Shown here one piece after another: positions 33,897 through 45,880 of a stretch of 64,000 bases of DNA. Under the pieces are notes generated by a model. It had not been told where the DNA came from. It saw nothing but the letters and a program-made list of their open reading frames with translations, and did no database searches. The first letter of the stretch is position 1, and every line of letters starts with the position of its first letter. Position numbers and translations under genes: made by a program. Location of the stretch: assembly GCA_022605425.2 (NCBI GenBank), contig CM061255.1, positions 124,001 to 188,000 of the forward strand, written 5' to 3'. This DNA comes from Hamiltosporidium tvaerminnensis. Taxonomy: Eukaryota > Microsporidia > Dubosqiidae.

Positions 33897-36800
33897 GGGT
33901 TATCTTTTTCTAACTTTATTTATAGTTTTATTTATCAATTTTTATCGTATTTGACGTTAATTAATGATATTTTATTTGTAAAAATTGATTAAAACAAATT
34001 AAAATTATAAGTTTTCAAATATATATTGATGTTGTATAAAATAATAAATCCTTTTTCGTTGTTTATTTGATCTACCAAATGTCAAAATATTTATCGCAAA
34101 TATCAAAATAAATCCAAACGTCAAAAATTTTAAGATGTTTATTATAAAATCATGATTCTGATAATAAATACACTAAATATTATAAACTAGACATTTGGCT
34201 CGTAGAAACGAACTTTCTTTACATTCATAAGAGAAAAATGCCTAAAATAATCTTGGTGTTCATTATTTGAGCCATAATTCGGAATCATCTCAATAAATAT
34301 TTCATACTCTCACCTAGTCTGTTTCTCGTATATTTTTGTTCTTTCATATCTGAATTATTTGCCGCTCTTAAGCAATTTCTCAATAAAATTTTAGTATATT
34401 CTTTATTTTAGCGTATTCTCCTCCTTCTATTTTATTCACTTTCAATTTTTTAAAGCTTCAGCTCTGCATTTTATGTTTAGCCTGTTCAGTTTCATCCTAT
34501 TTTTATTCAATCCAGTCTTTTTTCTCGAAGAATTTTTTTCATACGTTGGATTTTCTTTCTCTGAAAACACTGTTCCTTTAACTACATGCTGTATTATTTA
34601 ATTTATTTATTCTATAAATTCTTAGTTATTTTAATTAAAAATCTTTTAATTTAATCAAATATAAAGTTCTATGAAGCTATTCAGGCAAAATTGTTCTGTG
34701 CAATTATTATTAAGAATATAAATATATTACACAGAAAAATCGTAAAAAAATATCAATCTTATCCTCAATTTTTTATGCAACCGTAAACTGCTTACAAAAA
34801 CTTAAATAAGTGATGTAATTTCTTTTTGAGATGAACCGTTGAACAATTTTATAAAAAAAACAAATTTACTAAGTTATTCTTATAATACTAAAATATGGAA
34901 ACAATATTAACAATGTAAATTTTAAATGTTTTTTTTTTGACTTAATAGAAAGCTTTCAATTGTTTTATGTTCACTTCTAGTCACTATTATTGGTTGTGTA
35001 AGTTTTATGGACAAGTGAAAGAGACATATCTTACTTGGAGCACTCTTCTTGGTGTCTTATAGGTTTTTAACAAATTAAACATTTCGAGGGGAGTCGTCGT
35101 CGGGACATTACTGAATTATATTATAAATATTAGTCCTTTTAAAAACTTTGAAAGAATAGTTTTTAAATCTAAAAATATGTTTTATATTACTTAAACTTAA
35201 ATATTTTTCTTTTGAGAAAAAATTATTGGAGTATTTTTTTGCATATCTAATATTTTAAAGCATAAATAAAAATAAATCGGTTAAAAAAACTTTGAAATGC
35301 TTCTTAGACTTTAAAAAAAAATATTTTTTTTCAAATATCGAATAGTTTATAACAAAATAATTAAAATTATTTTTTAATACTTTATAATCTATTATTTAGA
35401 GTTTAAATGGTTTGTTTTTTATGATTTTATCTTTTATTGGTTTAATGTGGTTTTCTAGGCTTGTATCTTATTGTTTTATTTTTTAATTATTAAATCTGTA
35501 AGTCATTTTATTTAAAATTCTGACTCATAGATTAAAAGTATTAATCTAACTAATAAGTAAGATTTAATATTTTTTAGTGTCTGCTTTAAGTTTTCTCTGT
35601 TTTCAATAAGATACAAGCCAGGTCTCTAAAAACGGAAGTTTTTTGGCTTCTTAAATATATAAAATCAAGTGTTCATTAATATTTTAAGTGAAACCAAGAT
35701 ATTTTGGAGTATATTTCTCTTAATTTCTGTAATTTTATTTCTTAGTGTTGATACAAGATCAAGCATTCATTCCTTTTTCAAATGTTACTAGGATTATTAC
35801 CATAGTTCACGGTCCTAAGATTTAAAGATTGAAACAAATACAAGAAAGTTTTATTCTGTAAATAAGCGTCAAATTGATATAGCTATTCTTCCTGTATCTA
35901 TAGTATTTCGAAAAAATTATTCTGAATTAAATAATAGATTTTTTTTATATCAAATTTTAACTTTTTTGGATTTTTTTCAGAGTTTTTATGAAAAAACACT
36001 GCAAATGTTTATTTAGACAAATTATAGCTTAAATAATCATGCGGTTGTCACCTTTAAATATGTTTTGTGTTATATTATAGATTACATATGGCTTTCCCAA
36101 CAAGATCAAGCAGGCGGATTATTAATAAATCCCAAAATAGCCATTGCCACCTTTTTTCTTTCAATGAACTATATATCCTAAATATAAACAATAGTTTAAT
36201 TGTGATTTGGTTTAAATATATAAAAGAGTATATCAAAAATGCTTACATATATTATTTTTCTTTAAGCTCTAAGTATGGATTTTTGCTTTAAATCTTGTAA
36301 TTTAAGTGAAAATTTGATTTTATAAAATCGTTGTTCCGAAGACTATGATTCCAAACCTAATCTAGTACTTGTACGTTTTAAAGATATAAAATGAGGTTTT
36401 GCTTATTTTAATGAATATTATTGCTGCTGATGATGTTTAAATTTCTTAAGTGAAATTCGGGTTTAATAAGTCTATAGACCACTTATAATTCTGCACAGTT
36501 TTAAAAAATTTATAGTTAAGTTATAAGAATACTGTAACTTCCTAAATCATAGAGTTACTTTTTTATGAATTTGCAGCAATTAAGATCGAATCTATCTTTG
36601 AATTTTATTTTCTATAAAGATTTTTAGGCTTTATTAAAATCACGGGTAAAAGATTTTAAACGTGATCATATTTAGATTGCATTGGTTTTTTCTTCGAATT
36701 TAATCAATGATAATATTTTTGGCTGACTTAGTATGTAAAAATATTTTACAATTAAAGTTATCGAATAGTGTTTATTTTGTGAGACCGATAACAATTATTA

Positions 36801-37484
36801 AAAATGTAATATTTGCTATACTTTGGTTTCATGAAAATAATATAAATAATTATAAGATAATTAAATTATGAAATGAAAATAATCGCAATGGTTTATTTCT
36901 CTAATTATATAACGTAAGTTTATCTTGGTTTAAGTTTGTGGTTCGATTTTAAAAAAAAAACAAATAAAAAATACTAAAATATGTCTTGGCATATAAATAT
37001 AATTTATTAAACATATGCTCATTGTATTTTTTTGCTTTATTAAAGATCAAGTTTCATTTAGTAATTATAATTAATTAAACGGTATTTAGATGCGAAATAT
37101 TATAAGTAAGATGTACTTAATGAAATAATTAAAATTATGGAGTCCTAACTTCTAGATATAAATTAATTAATGTTTTATGTTTGAATTTTTGTAATTAGAT
37201 GTTTTTTTGCTGGGCGAGGGGGGGGTTTACCGATGTTTTTTGGCCGTCTAGACAAGCTCCTAGTTATATGTAATTAAACCACTTTGTATGCTTATATTTT
37301 ACAGCCTTTTTACAAAGATTGAATTTTATTGGTAAGAGAAAATATAAAATAGAAATATGTAAAACAACTATAAAACTAGTGTTTGCAGATAGAAAAGAAC
37401 AGGCCCAAATGCATACATTAGTTTGGTGGATTTGTCAATCTATAAACCATTTCAAAATGATATAATACTTCGCTAATTCATTGA
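33897..37484. other. Long AT-rich stretch, nothing recognised
   Basis: No credible gene. The 74-codon frame at 36067 has no protein features. An isolated G run (GGGCGAGGGGGGGG) occurs near 37,212 without obvious context. Confidence 0.45.
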
Positions 37485-37705
37485 TTTATTATCGGCAATA
37501 AAGCCTTGTACGAGCCTTGGCCCTTCTCAGTAATGTCGCCCGCAGGTTTCTTTCCAGTGGGTTCTTCAGTTTTTGTAAAAGGTAATTTAAAAGGGGATTG
37601 TTGACCCTATGCCTAACCTACAACCCGAAGGACTAGATTTTTGGTCGCTTCTTACGACAAGCAGAGAATAACCAAGCGAATTCTGATCCCTGCTGGTAGG
37701 GTAAC
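37485..37705. mobile_element. Short interspersed repeat, copy 2 of 2
   Basis: Ordered matches to 18956-19195 in the same orientation: ACGAGCCTTGGCC, CAGTAATGTCGCC, TTTCCAGTGG, GTCGCTTCTTACGACAAGCAG and ACCAAGCGAATTCTG. It is more diverged from the presumed ancestor than copy 1. It is moderately GC-rich in an AT-rich setting, has no conserved reading frame and no clear flanking duplication. Confidence 0.6.
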
Positions 37706-39254
37706 TTCGTTAATTGGTATAACTAATTAAAATTTTCGTTCAATTTAATGGTTATTTAGCTTATAAAACTTGATTATGTGGATGTCAAATTAAAATAATA
37801 GGTCTTGGCTATAAAAGGATTAGATAAAGAGATATTTAAACTGATGGGTCCTCTTGTTTGTATTAATTAGTTATTTTGGTCGTGTAGAAAGACATACTCA
37901 AAGACCCAAGATTTATTTCAAATGTTGGTGAAATTGATTTTAAATAACCTAGTTGGTATGAAATTGAATAACTCTTCAGAATGTGATTTTAACTTTAAAA
38001 TTCTTCCGTGTTGTATTTGATGGTTTTTTTATGTTTTATTTTATTGCGATATTTCTTTAAACGTATGGAAGACAAATAATTGTGTTTCTCGGGATGATAT
38101 TAAGCTTTGGATACATTTTGAAATATTTTTTGTTTCTAGGTGTTTAATTTTGGTCATTGCAATTGTTTAATATTTATTTTGCCGTTTTAGCCTAAAATTT
38201 AAATCTGGAATATTGAATCGTAATATAGTTGGGTATCACTTATTTGTCGAGCATTTTGGATTTGATGGAAAATTCTATCGACAAAGTCAGGGCTAGTTTC
38301 AGATCGTAAAAAACATAAGCTTTTGAGATGTAAACTTACAGTTTAAATTTTTACTATCTCATGCTAAAATTTTGACCCAGACTACAATAATACATGTAAT
38401 TTTTAAATTACTGACTTTTATTGATCAAAATTTTATTTTATTAATTATAAATATCGTTATGTATATACGGGAAACAAATTGAGCGAAAAGAACTGCATTT
38501 TCATACTATTCGCTATTTTTGATAAGCTTGGGTCGATTCAAATTACTTAGCCTACTAATAACATATAACTAAAACACATTTGCGATGGAAAACTAAATAC
38601 CCAGGATGATTTTGTATCGTATAGGTGTATAAACTTCTGTTTTGAGCCGAAACAAAATACTCGATTTTTTTAGGTTAAATTATTGTTTGCAACTTGATCG
38701 TTTTTAAATATTGTATTTTATACCAGTATGTGATGTTTTTTTGAAGGAAATTATGCATTAAGTTGTCATTTTGACAGATTCTGCTTGAAAATACGTCAAA
38801 GATTATCAAATTCAAATACTATACAAAATACTCTGTTTAAACTCATAGAGCATATTTTGTTAACCTTTCTCTTAAAAAAATTACTCTTAATATTAAAGTA
38901 GATTTAAATCGATGTATTTTCATAATTAAAAGGTCTTCGAAACTCTTTTTACTATATTGGCTTCTCATGTTCCTGTTTCGTGCTCTTTTTTCTCCGCATT
39001 TTATTAGTTTCGAATCAAGTTGGATTTAATATTTCTTTTTAAAGCTATATACAGATTATAAAAGACAAATAGATATTAAAATTATAACTTTATGTCTGTT
39101 TCTAGTAATATTTCAATATTAATTTTCAGAAATGTTAAATTTTTTTATTTTAAAATCCTGAATTTAAAATATTTTCAGATTTTTATACCTTTACTCTGGT
39201 TTATTCTTGCTTTTGAATTTTATTATTCAGTTGTAAATAATTTTAATTTTTAAC
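37706..39254. other. AT-rich, nothing recognised
   Basis: No gene or array is seen. Confidence 0.45.
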
Positions 39255-39965
39255 TTGGAAAAAGGATGATCACATAATAACTTTCTGTGGCAATGAATAA
39301 GTGAATTGATGTATGACTTCATAATTTGGGATTCGAATAGAATAAAACCAATCTATTTTGGTGGATACATGGATTTGTACGAGAAGAGAAGTTCTTCAAA
39401 TAATGAAACCTTTTCTACAAATCTATTTTGTAGTTTTTTATGTACCGGGCCTAAGAACGCAGCTGAATTCGTAGATAACTGCTATGTAAAATCATAGAAA
39501 CCTAGCTTCGTTCATGCTTTTTAAAAGACTTGGCCCTGGCTGCATAAAAATAGCACCTCCTTAAAGCCAGAAGAATTAAATAGCAGGTTATGGATGTTAG
39601 TATGACATTGCACTATCTAGGTGAAAAACTTGTAAGTCGCCGTGAGATATCTTTGCTTGCGGTGTATCGGGTTCGGAAATAAAGAGTAAGTGGGAATGTT
39701 GCATAGTCTTGAGGGTGCCTAGGGTAGGTTTCGACCACTATCACACTTTATGTAACTAATATTCATGAACTCTGGACAAATGCCTTGCCTTTTAATTTAG
39801 TTCTACGTAGTTTTTGGATGATAGAATTTGGATGTAAATATTATAGATGGTACCGATAGAGGTTAAGACGCTGTTATTTATTTAAGGCTAAAACCGTGTT
39901 AATGTCATAAAAACGATATAACATTTGCCATCGTTTTACAAAGATGTGAGATTTATAAATAAAAA
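39255..39965 (+). mobile_element. ~700-bp interspersed element, moderately decayed direct copy
   Basis: Full length, same orientation as the young copies. The start is AAGGATGATCACATAATAACTTT. The GAAACCTTTTCTACAAATCTATTTTGTAGTTTTTTATGT block lies at ~39,405. AGCAGGTTATG, TATGACATTGCACTATCTAGGTG and AAGTGGGAATGTTGCATAGTCTTG lie at 39,585-39,715. The end TTGCCATCGTTTTACAAAGATGTGAGA is at ~39,925. The TTCG hairpin of the young copies (GGC/GCC stem) is here GGT/ACC. Confidence 0.8.
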
Positions 39966-40839
39966 ATTGATTATAAATATAGCATTATCTAATGATAGAC
40001 ACTCACTAATAAAGTTATAAATAACACTTCTTTTTATTTATCGTTCGTTTCAAAATAAAAATACAGGATTTGAACACTTTTGTGATATTTTAGATACAAT
40101 ATATTGTTTTAAATACGGTATGTGTTCGAATTTGCCAACATATTAATTGAATGACTCATATTTGGTTTCAATATAAAATAAATTTATCCTACAATTTTTT
40201 TACGCTATTGTTTTTGCAGCCATGCAAATAAAAATATACAAATTTTATATGAGAAACTTGATTAGCCATAACTTTTTTATAGTTAACTTCTTAATTGTAT
40301 AAATATATGTTTATCACTAGAAATTAAATTTTTAACCTTGTGTGAGCCTCAATTTTTTGCCGATTGTATTTTTCATCTGTTTATTTATGTTTTTGTGTAA
40401 ATTTCAACAAAGTTATTATCCTATATATTATTGCATGTCAATTATGTAACGAATATTTGTTAAAATCAAAACATTTGGTTTTATAAAAGGAATAAATCTA
40501 GATGGAATAAACGAATTCTGAAGAATTATATTAAAAGATATAAATTTAAACCACTATCCTGTACGAAAAAAAATGAACTTTAGAATATTCTAAAGGAAAA
40601 TCATAAAAATATTAATTTAATATTAATTAAATTAATAATTTACCAAAATTTTAAATACATTTTCATTTAAAAAAAATATAAAATTGATACTGGATATGTA
40701 ATACTTGTATTAATTCAAAAATATAATTTAAATATTAAATTTTCCTTATTTTATAAATTTATTAAAAAATTGATTTATCAAATGATAAAAACATAATAGC
40801 GATCAAAATCATTTTCTTATAACAAAAATACAAAATACT
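39966..40839. other. AT-rich 5' flank of the LRR gene
   Basis: No gene is seen. Almost pure A/T from 40,600 to the CCC signal. Confidence 0.45.
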
Positions 40840-40842
40840 CCC
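40840..40842 (+). promoter_or_regulatory. CCC start-proximal signal
   Basis: CTCCCGATG: the C run stands one base before the ATG at 40844, in otherwise nearly pure A/T sequence. Confidence 0.45.
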
Positions 40843-40843
40843 G

Positions 40844-43216
40844 ATGAGCTCAAAGAATATTTTTCTTTCTATGATCAACAAAAGATATTTTGAGAAAAAA
40901 AATTTGTACAATATAATTTCAATTATGTATACTCTTATTCACTTAGATTTTGCTTCTTTATATAATTTTTCGTATCATTTTACAATGAATAAAGAGTCAG
41001 AGATTCTTATATTCGATGAGAAACAACATAATTCTGTATTTTTTCAGGATGATGAACAAGAACTTGTGTTTGATGTTCTCTATAGTACAGAATCAATATT
41101 ATATGACAAAAAATTGCATGTGTTTACGTATACCAAAGGAAATATTATTGAATTTGAAGCTTTAAATGATCTGTTTGGTTCTGATAAAAATGAGATTTTA
41201 GGTGGAAAAATTGAATGTAATTTCAATCTAAGGTATTTTTTAAAAATTACGAAAGATGTTACAGCTATACCCGATAAAATAGATTTTGAATTTGTAAAAG
41301 GTATTATAATGGTCATGAAAATTTTAAAGGCGGTCGAAAACAAAAGCTGGAATTTATATTTTCAAGCATTATTTTTCAAAACTTACCGTTTCTATGAAAA
41401 AAGTTCCATAGGTGAAAGCGAATACAAATTTCATAAACACCTTAATCAAAATTTCTGGAGACAGGTTGGATTTGATACAAAGAAAAATCTTACATCTGCT
41501 CTTTTAAATTCATTGATGATAGAACATATTTTTTTCGAAGGAAATTTGATTCTTCTGGAAAGTAGCCAGGCGACTTATGATAAATCGCTTTTAGACAAAC
41601 ATATTCCATATAAAAATTTATTATTAAATAATCATAAGGTACTCTACACTGTAGAAAATGTACTGAAAGATCGAACTATTTTAAGTATGTTTGAAGTTTT
41701 GTTCGATGAAATCAATATAAATTCCTTAATACTCGGAAATTGCCATAACTTTAAAATTTTAGACGATGATTTTCCCTTCTATGTTTTCGCAATAAATTCA
41801 TTTAAATCAATAACAATTTCAAATTTAAAAAAATGTTTATCATCATTATTTTTAAATAAGATAAAGCTTGTAACTGAAAAAAACATAGAATTTTTAAGTC
41901 TTAGAAACGTATTAATTTCAAAAAGCGATCTTAGTTTTATTTGTAATACATATATACTTAAAGGATTGGTGCTAAATAACGTTAGAACATCAGAAGATTT
42001 TGATTTTATCGAAGACTATTCTGATTTAAACAAAACAATGGAATATATTAACTTAAAAAATGTTGAAATTGATTATAAATGGTGGAATATTTATTTAGAA
42101 ACGCCTATAGCTAGTAAAATTATTCTCTCCTTAAATACTTATTTTTCACAAAAGAATTTTATAGCAAAATTTAAGAATATAAATGTTTTACACTGTGAAG
42201 AGGTTTTGTATTTAGAAATCGATTTCTGTTATTCGGAAATTTTCAATCATGTTTGCACGAAGCTATTCTTTTTTAAGTCTTTGCAGACTTTGAAACTTTA
42301 TGGATATAAATCTAATGTAAATACCGAATCTTGTTTATCAGAAGCGCTAAAAAATATGAAAGCCTTGGAATTTTTATATATTAAACAGTATAATTTTGAT
42401 TATAGCTGTGATTCCTTTGTTTTTGAAAAGCAAGGAATAAAAATTTTACATTTCGAATGCTTTATATTTATGAAAGAATTTGTAATGATTGATTCTTCAA
42501 ATATATATAAGTCCTTGAATAAAATTGTTCTGAAACATACAATTATTGGGGAATCTACGTTATTAATAATATTTCAACTTGAAAATTTAAAATTTCTTTC
42601 ATTGAAATCCTGCAATTTTGAACCGGAAATCAAGTCTCAATCGTTTCACTTTAATCTAAAAAATCTTATTTCGTTGTCTTTTAGCAAGTCTAATTTAAAG
42701 GTTTTTAATAATATAGATTTTTTAAGTAACTTTGATAATTTAGAGAAAATAGACCTATCAAAATGTAAAGTTCCTTGTAGTTATATAACCAAAGTAAGTC
42801 ATTTTTGCGATCTGAGATTGAAAAAATTCAGCTATATTTCAGGTAAACTAGATTTACATGATTTAAATAGAATGAAAAACTTTCAAGTTCTTAAAATTTT
42901 AAATCTTTCCAAATGTAAATTTGTAGAATGCAATTTTAGTAAACTGGGTGACGATTGTCGCTTTTTTAATTCTATGGAAGATCTTAACTTATTATTTGTT
43001 AAAATAAATTTAGAGGATCTTTATTATTTAAGAAACTTCAAAAAAATAAGAAATCTGTCATTTTCGTCTTCGAATTTTAGTTTGGTCGCGGAAAAAAGTG
43101 TCTTGGTTTTATTACCAATAAAACAATTTTCAACTGAAATCGATTACAAAGATATTAATTATAAAAATCGATATAAATATCTATACGAGAAGAATATAAA
43201 TGTAGATTTCATATGA
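40844..43216 (+). CDS. Leucine-rich-repeat protein
   Basis: 790 residues. An N-terminal hydrophobic stretch (about residues 20-45, IISIMYTLIHLDFASLYNF) may be a signal or anchor, but it is imperfect. Residues ~50-280 form a non-repeat domain. From about residue 290 to ~760 the sequence is a series of irregular leucine-rich repeats with the pattern LxxLxLxxC/N, for example LKFLSLKSCNF, LISLSFSKSNL, LEKIDLSKCKV, LKILNLSKCKF and MEDLNLLFVKI. Spacing is 23-28 residues and Ser-Lys-Cys often fills the turn. Such proteins bind other proteins; large LRR families are known in several microsporidia and are suspected of host interaction. Intact, with the CCC start signal. It stands ~660 bp from a convergent secreted orphan. 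The exact role is unknown. Confidence 0.8.
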   Translation: MSSKNIFLSMINKRYFEKKNLYNIISIMYTLIHLDFASLYNFSYHFTMNKESEILIFDEKQHNSVFFQDDEQELVFDVLYSTESILYDKKLHVFTYTKGNIIEFEALNDLFGSDKNEILGGKIECNFNLRYFLKITKDVTAIPDKIDFEFVKGIIMVMKILKAVENKSWNLYFQALFFKTYRFYEKSSIGESEYKFHKHLNQNFWRQVGFDTKKNLTSALLNSLMIEHIFFEGNLILLESSQATYDKSLLDKHIPYKNLLLNNHKVLYTVENVLKDRTILSMFEVLFDEININSLILGNCHNFKILDDDFPFYVFAINSFKSITISNLKKCLSSLFLNKIKLVTEKNIEFLSLRNVLISKSDLSFICNTYILKGLVLNNVRTSEDFDFIEDYSDLNKTMEYINLKNVEIDYKWWNIYLETPIASKIILSLNTYFSQKNFIAKFKNINVLHCEEVLYLEIDFCYSEIFNHVCTKLFFFKSLQTLKLYGYKSNVNTESCLSEALKNMKALEFLYIKQYNFDYSCDSFVFEKQGIKILHFECFIFMKEFVMIDSSNIYKSLNKIVLKHTIIGESTLLIIFQLENLKFLSLKSCNFEPEIKSQSFHFNLKNLISLSFSKSNLKVFNNIDFLSNFDNLEKIDLSKCKVPCSYITKVSHFCDLRLKKFSYISGKLDLHDLNRMKNFQVLKILNLSKCKFVECNFSKLGDDCRFFNSMEDLNLLFVKINLEDLYYLRNFKKIRNLSFSSSNFSLVAEKSVLVLLPIKQFSTEIDYKDINYKNRYKYLYEKNINVDFI

Positions 43217-43881
43217 TTTTAATGTGTGTAGAATTTTTTTCTATTACTTATTTTTCATTTAATTTCTGCCAAAATTATCGCTTTAAAATTTTATTAAAGA
43301 TTTTTTAATGATTTATTTGATAATTTTTTTTAGAACTTTTTACCTTTAAAAACAAATATTTTAGATTACACGATTCATATGTTTAGTAGCTTTATATTGT
43401 TGTTTATTTTTTTGATAATTAAAATGAATTTAAGTTAGTAAGTAAGCAGATAGCCAATAATTATAATATTATTTATTTTAAGTTACATTTAAGAATTTTG
43501 ATCCTTAAGATGCAACAAAACATTTTACCTAAATTATAATTCATGGGTATTGTTGTGCTTTATTTCAAAACTCATATCGGCTCTCTGTAATTATGTTTTA
43601 ACTTAATATTATTATTGTTTTGTGGCTTTACTTCGAAATTGATTTTATTGTAGGTTGAAGTATTGGCTGCATGTACAACACCAATATGAAAGATAAATAG
43701 TGTTTCAACGTGAGCTTACCAAATCGAACTCAACTCCTCGTATAAAATAAGTATTTAAAATATTTGCAATAAACTTATAATTCTAATTTTAAACAAGAAG
43801 TTTAGTGAATAAGAGGCCTAGTAATTGTTCAAAAAGCTAGGTTAAAAAATAAAAATTAAAAGATTTTATCCGAAATATTTA
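43217..43881. other. Convergent intergenic region
   Basis: AT-rich 3' flanks of two convergent genes; nothing else is seen. Confidence 0.45.
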
Positions 43882-45486
43882 TTAAATTGTATCGTTTAAA
43901 GACCAATGTTTATTCATATTCAAATATTGTTGGTAAATTTCGTTAAACTTGTCGCGAAAAATTTGTAACCTTTTCTTTAGATGTATATTCCCATCTTCCG
44001 GATTATCGTTACAATTATCCATTTTCAATTTTAAGATATGAGGTCGTAGGTTTAAATGTCTAATAAATGAGTTTATAGCAAGTTTGTATTCTGATAGACA
44101 AGTTTTAAGCATATTTATATCAAACCAATATAGATTTCCCAAATATTTGAGAAGAATATCAAACGTTTCTATCTCTGTAGATTTTTTCCTAATCTCTAAT
44201 ACACCCGGTGATAGTAATTTCTCCCCGTTATTGACTTCAATTTGAATGAATTTTTTAACTTGGAAAAAAAAAATTAAAAATTGCGAATAGTCAAGCACCT
44301 TTCTAATACCTTCATCTTCTCGGTAACTTTTAATGAATGCTAAAAATCTATTCTTACACACAATCTGTGTGACACCTAAAAATTCAATAGTTAATAAATC
44401 TATATCGGTCATCTTATCATAGTTTCCTAGTAATTTTATTCCATCTAAAGAATTGATTTCCTTTTTTAAATACGAATCTATAAGTTTCCAATAGCACATT
44501 TTACGTAAATAATCGCTTGCCTTTTCTGAGGAATTTCTACTTTCTTTCAAGAAACAATAAAATGAAATTAAATATGGATGGTCTTGCCGATAATTAGGAT
44601 CTTTTATAACTAAATTCCAGGATTTTAGTGTTGAAATATAAAATTTTTTACATTTGCCGACGATTGATGATTCTTGAGCCTGTTTGTTCAAATAATTTAA
44701 ATTTATCTGAGTAGTTACGCTTGAGGTGGAATTATTTAACACATTTATGTAGTTGATTGCAAATTTTATACTTTTAGAAATATTTGCTAAATTTGATACA
44801 AGCCTTTTACAATCGAAAAAACCCGATATCTCATCATTTTGGTTACTCAAGTTTGCTACGGTGTATATTTCAGGATTTGTATGTATGAAAGCGCCGTTTG
44901 TCACGGGGATGTTTGACTGAAGAGTAGATTCTGTGCCTGATATTTCTTTTGTTTTGGAATCAATGTTATTGAACATATTGTATAGAGATGATGGTTCTTG
45001 ATTTTGTAAATTAAATAGTTTGTTAAAATATTCTAGTGGAAGAATAGTACTCATCAAGTACATGGCCTCATTTATTTCGAATTCATAAGAGAGATAGTGA
45101 TTTTCGTTGTTCTCTGTGTCATTAGAATTATCATTTTTGTTCGAATCTGGATTGGATTGATCGGAAGTATCAAGCTGGTTTACTAGATCTTTTACCTGTG
45201 GGGTATCATTATTATTGCCATCGGAATTTAATTTTTTTTGCGGACTCTCAAATGTGTGGAATTCAGAACCATCGGAAGAGCCTGTATCTTTTCTTTTAGC
45301 ATCAACAATTCTGTAAGCTTCCCAGCCAGCGATCTGACTATTCCCGTTACTTACATCCGCATTCTGTGCTATATCATTTAAATTGCGGGAAAAATTGTTT
45401 GTACTAAAGGTACCGCTAAAAATCGTTTGTAAATAAAAGAATATTATAACGTACTCTTTAATGGCGTGAATTATATTTTTTTTCAT
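43882..45486 (-). CDS. Orphan secreted protein
   Basis: 534 residues from ATG at 45486. Residues 1-~27 (MKKNIIHAIKEYVIIFFYLQ, then TIFSGTFS) form a basic-hydrophobic signal peptide. Residues ~30-135 are hydrophilic and Asn/Asp/Ser/Glu-rich. Residues ~140-534 are a helical domain with a handful of cysteines (around CKRLVSN, GKCKKFY, MCYWK, VCKN). No family is recognised and no transmembrane segment follows the signal, so it is probably secreted. No CCC or GGG run precedes the ATG, unlike the metabolic genes, so expression may differ. Codon use and composition resemble the other orphan at 59023. Confidence 0.65.
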   Translation of the reverse strand: MKKNIIHAIKEYVIIFFYLQTIFSGTFSTNNFSRNLNDIAQNADVSNGNSQIAGWEAYRIVDAKRKDTGSSDGSEFHTFESPQKKLNSDGNNNDTPQVKDLVNQLDTSDQSNPDSNKNDNSNDTENNENHYLSYEFEINEAMYLMSTILPLEYFNKLFNLQNQEPSSLYNMFNNIDSKTKEISGTESTLQSNIPVTNGAFIHTNPEIYTVANLSNQNDEISGFFDCKRLVSNLANISKSIKFAINYINVLNNSTSSVTTQINLNYLNKQAQESSIVGKCKKFYISTLKSWNLVIKDPNYRQDHPYLISFYCFLKESRNSSEKASDYLRKMCYWKLIDSYLKKEINSLDGIKLLGNYDKMTDIDLLTIEFLGVTQIVCKNRFLAFIKSYREDEGIRKVLDYSQFLIFFFQVKKFIQIEVNNGEKLLSPGVLEIRKKSTEIETFDILLKYLGNLYWFDINMLKTCLSEYKLAINSFIRHLNLRPHILKLKMDNCNDNPEDGNIHLKKRLQIFRDKFNEIYQQYLNMNKHWSLNDTI

Positions 45487-45880
45487 AAATTATAAAAATT
45501 TGTTTTATTAAATAGTTTTTACAAAACTTAAAACTAAAAACTTTATTTTATCATTTTTTTAAAATTAAATTTTAAAATTAAAAATGTTTATAAATGATTG
45601 GTTTTTAAAAAGAACTTAAAGTTTTCAATGAAAATTACATACTTAATTCATAATAATCTCTTTAAAAATAATTATAATATATTTATTTAATAATTTAAAA
45701 TTTAATTGCTTAGAATATAAGAAAAACTAATTTTTTACAATCAATATTGATTTTTTTAAATTTTAAAATTGATTTTTTTCTTTTTTTGAATTTAATCACG
45801 TATAAATAAGTGAGAAAATTTAAAATGAATAATATTCTAAAGCAGGATATTATTTAAATAAATTTTAAAAAAAATATCAT
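45487..45880. other. AT-rich promoter-side flank
   Basis: Almost pure A/T sequence between the secreted orphan and the ~700-bp element; no signal is recognised. Confidence 0.4.

Noticed and set aside
37212-37226. Isolated G run as a G-quadruplex or regulatory site
   Set aside because: It is a single run without further G tracts or a gene nearby.
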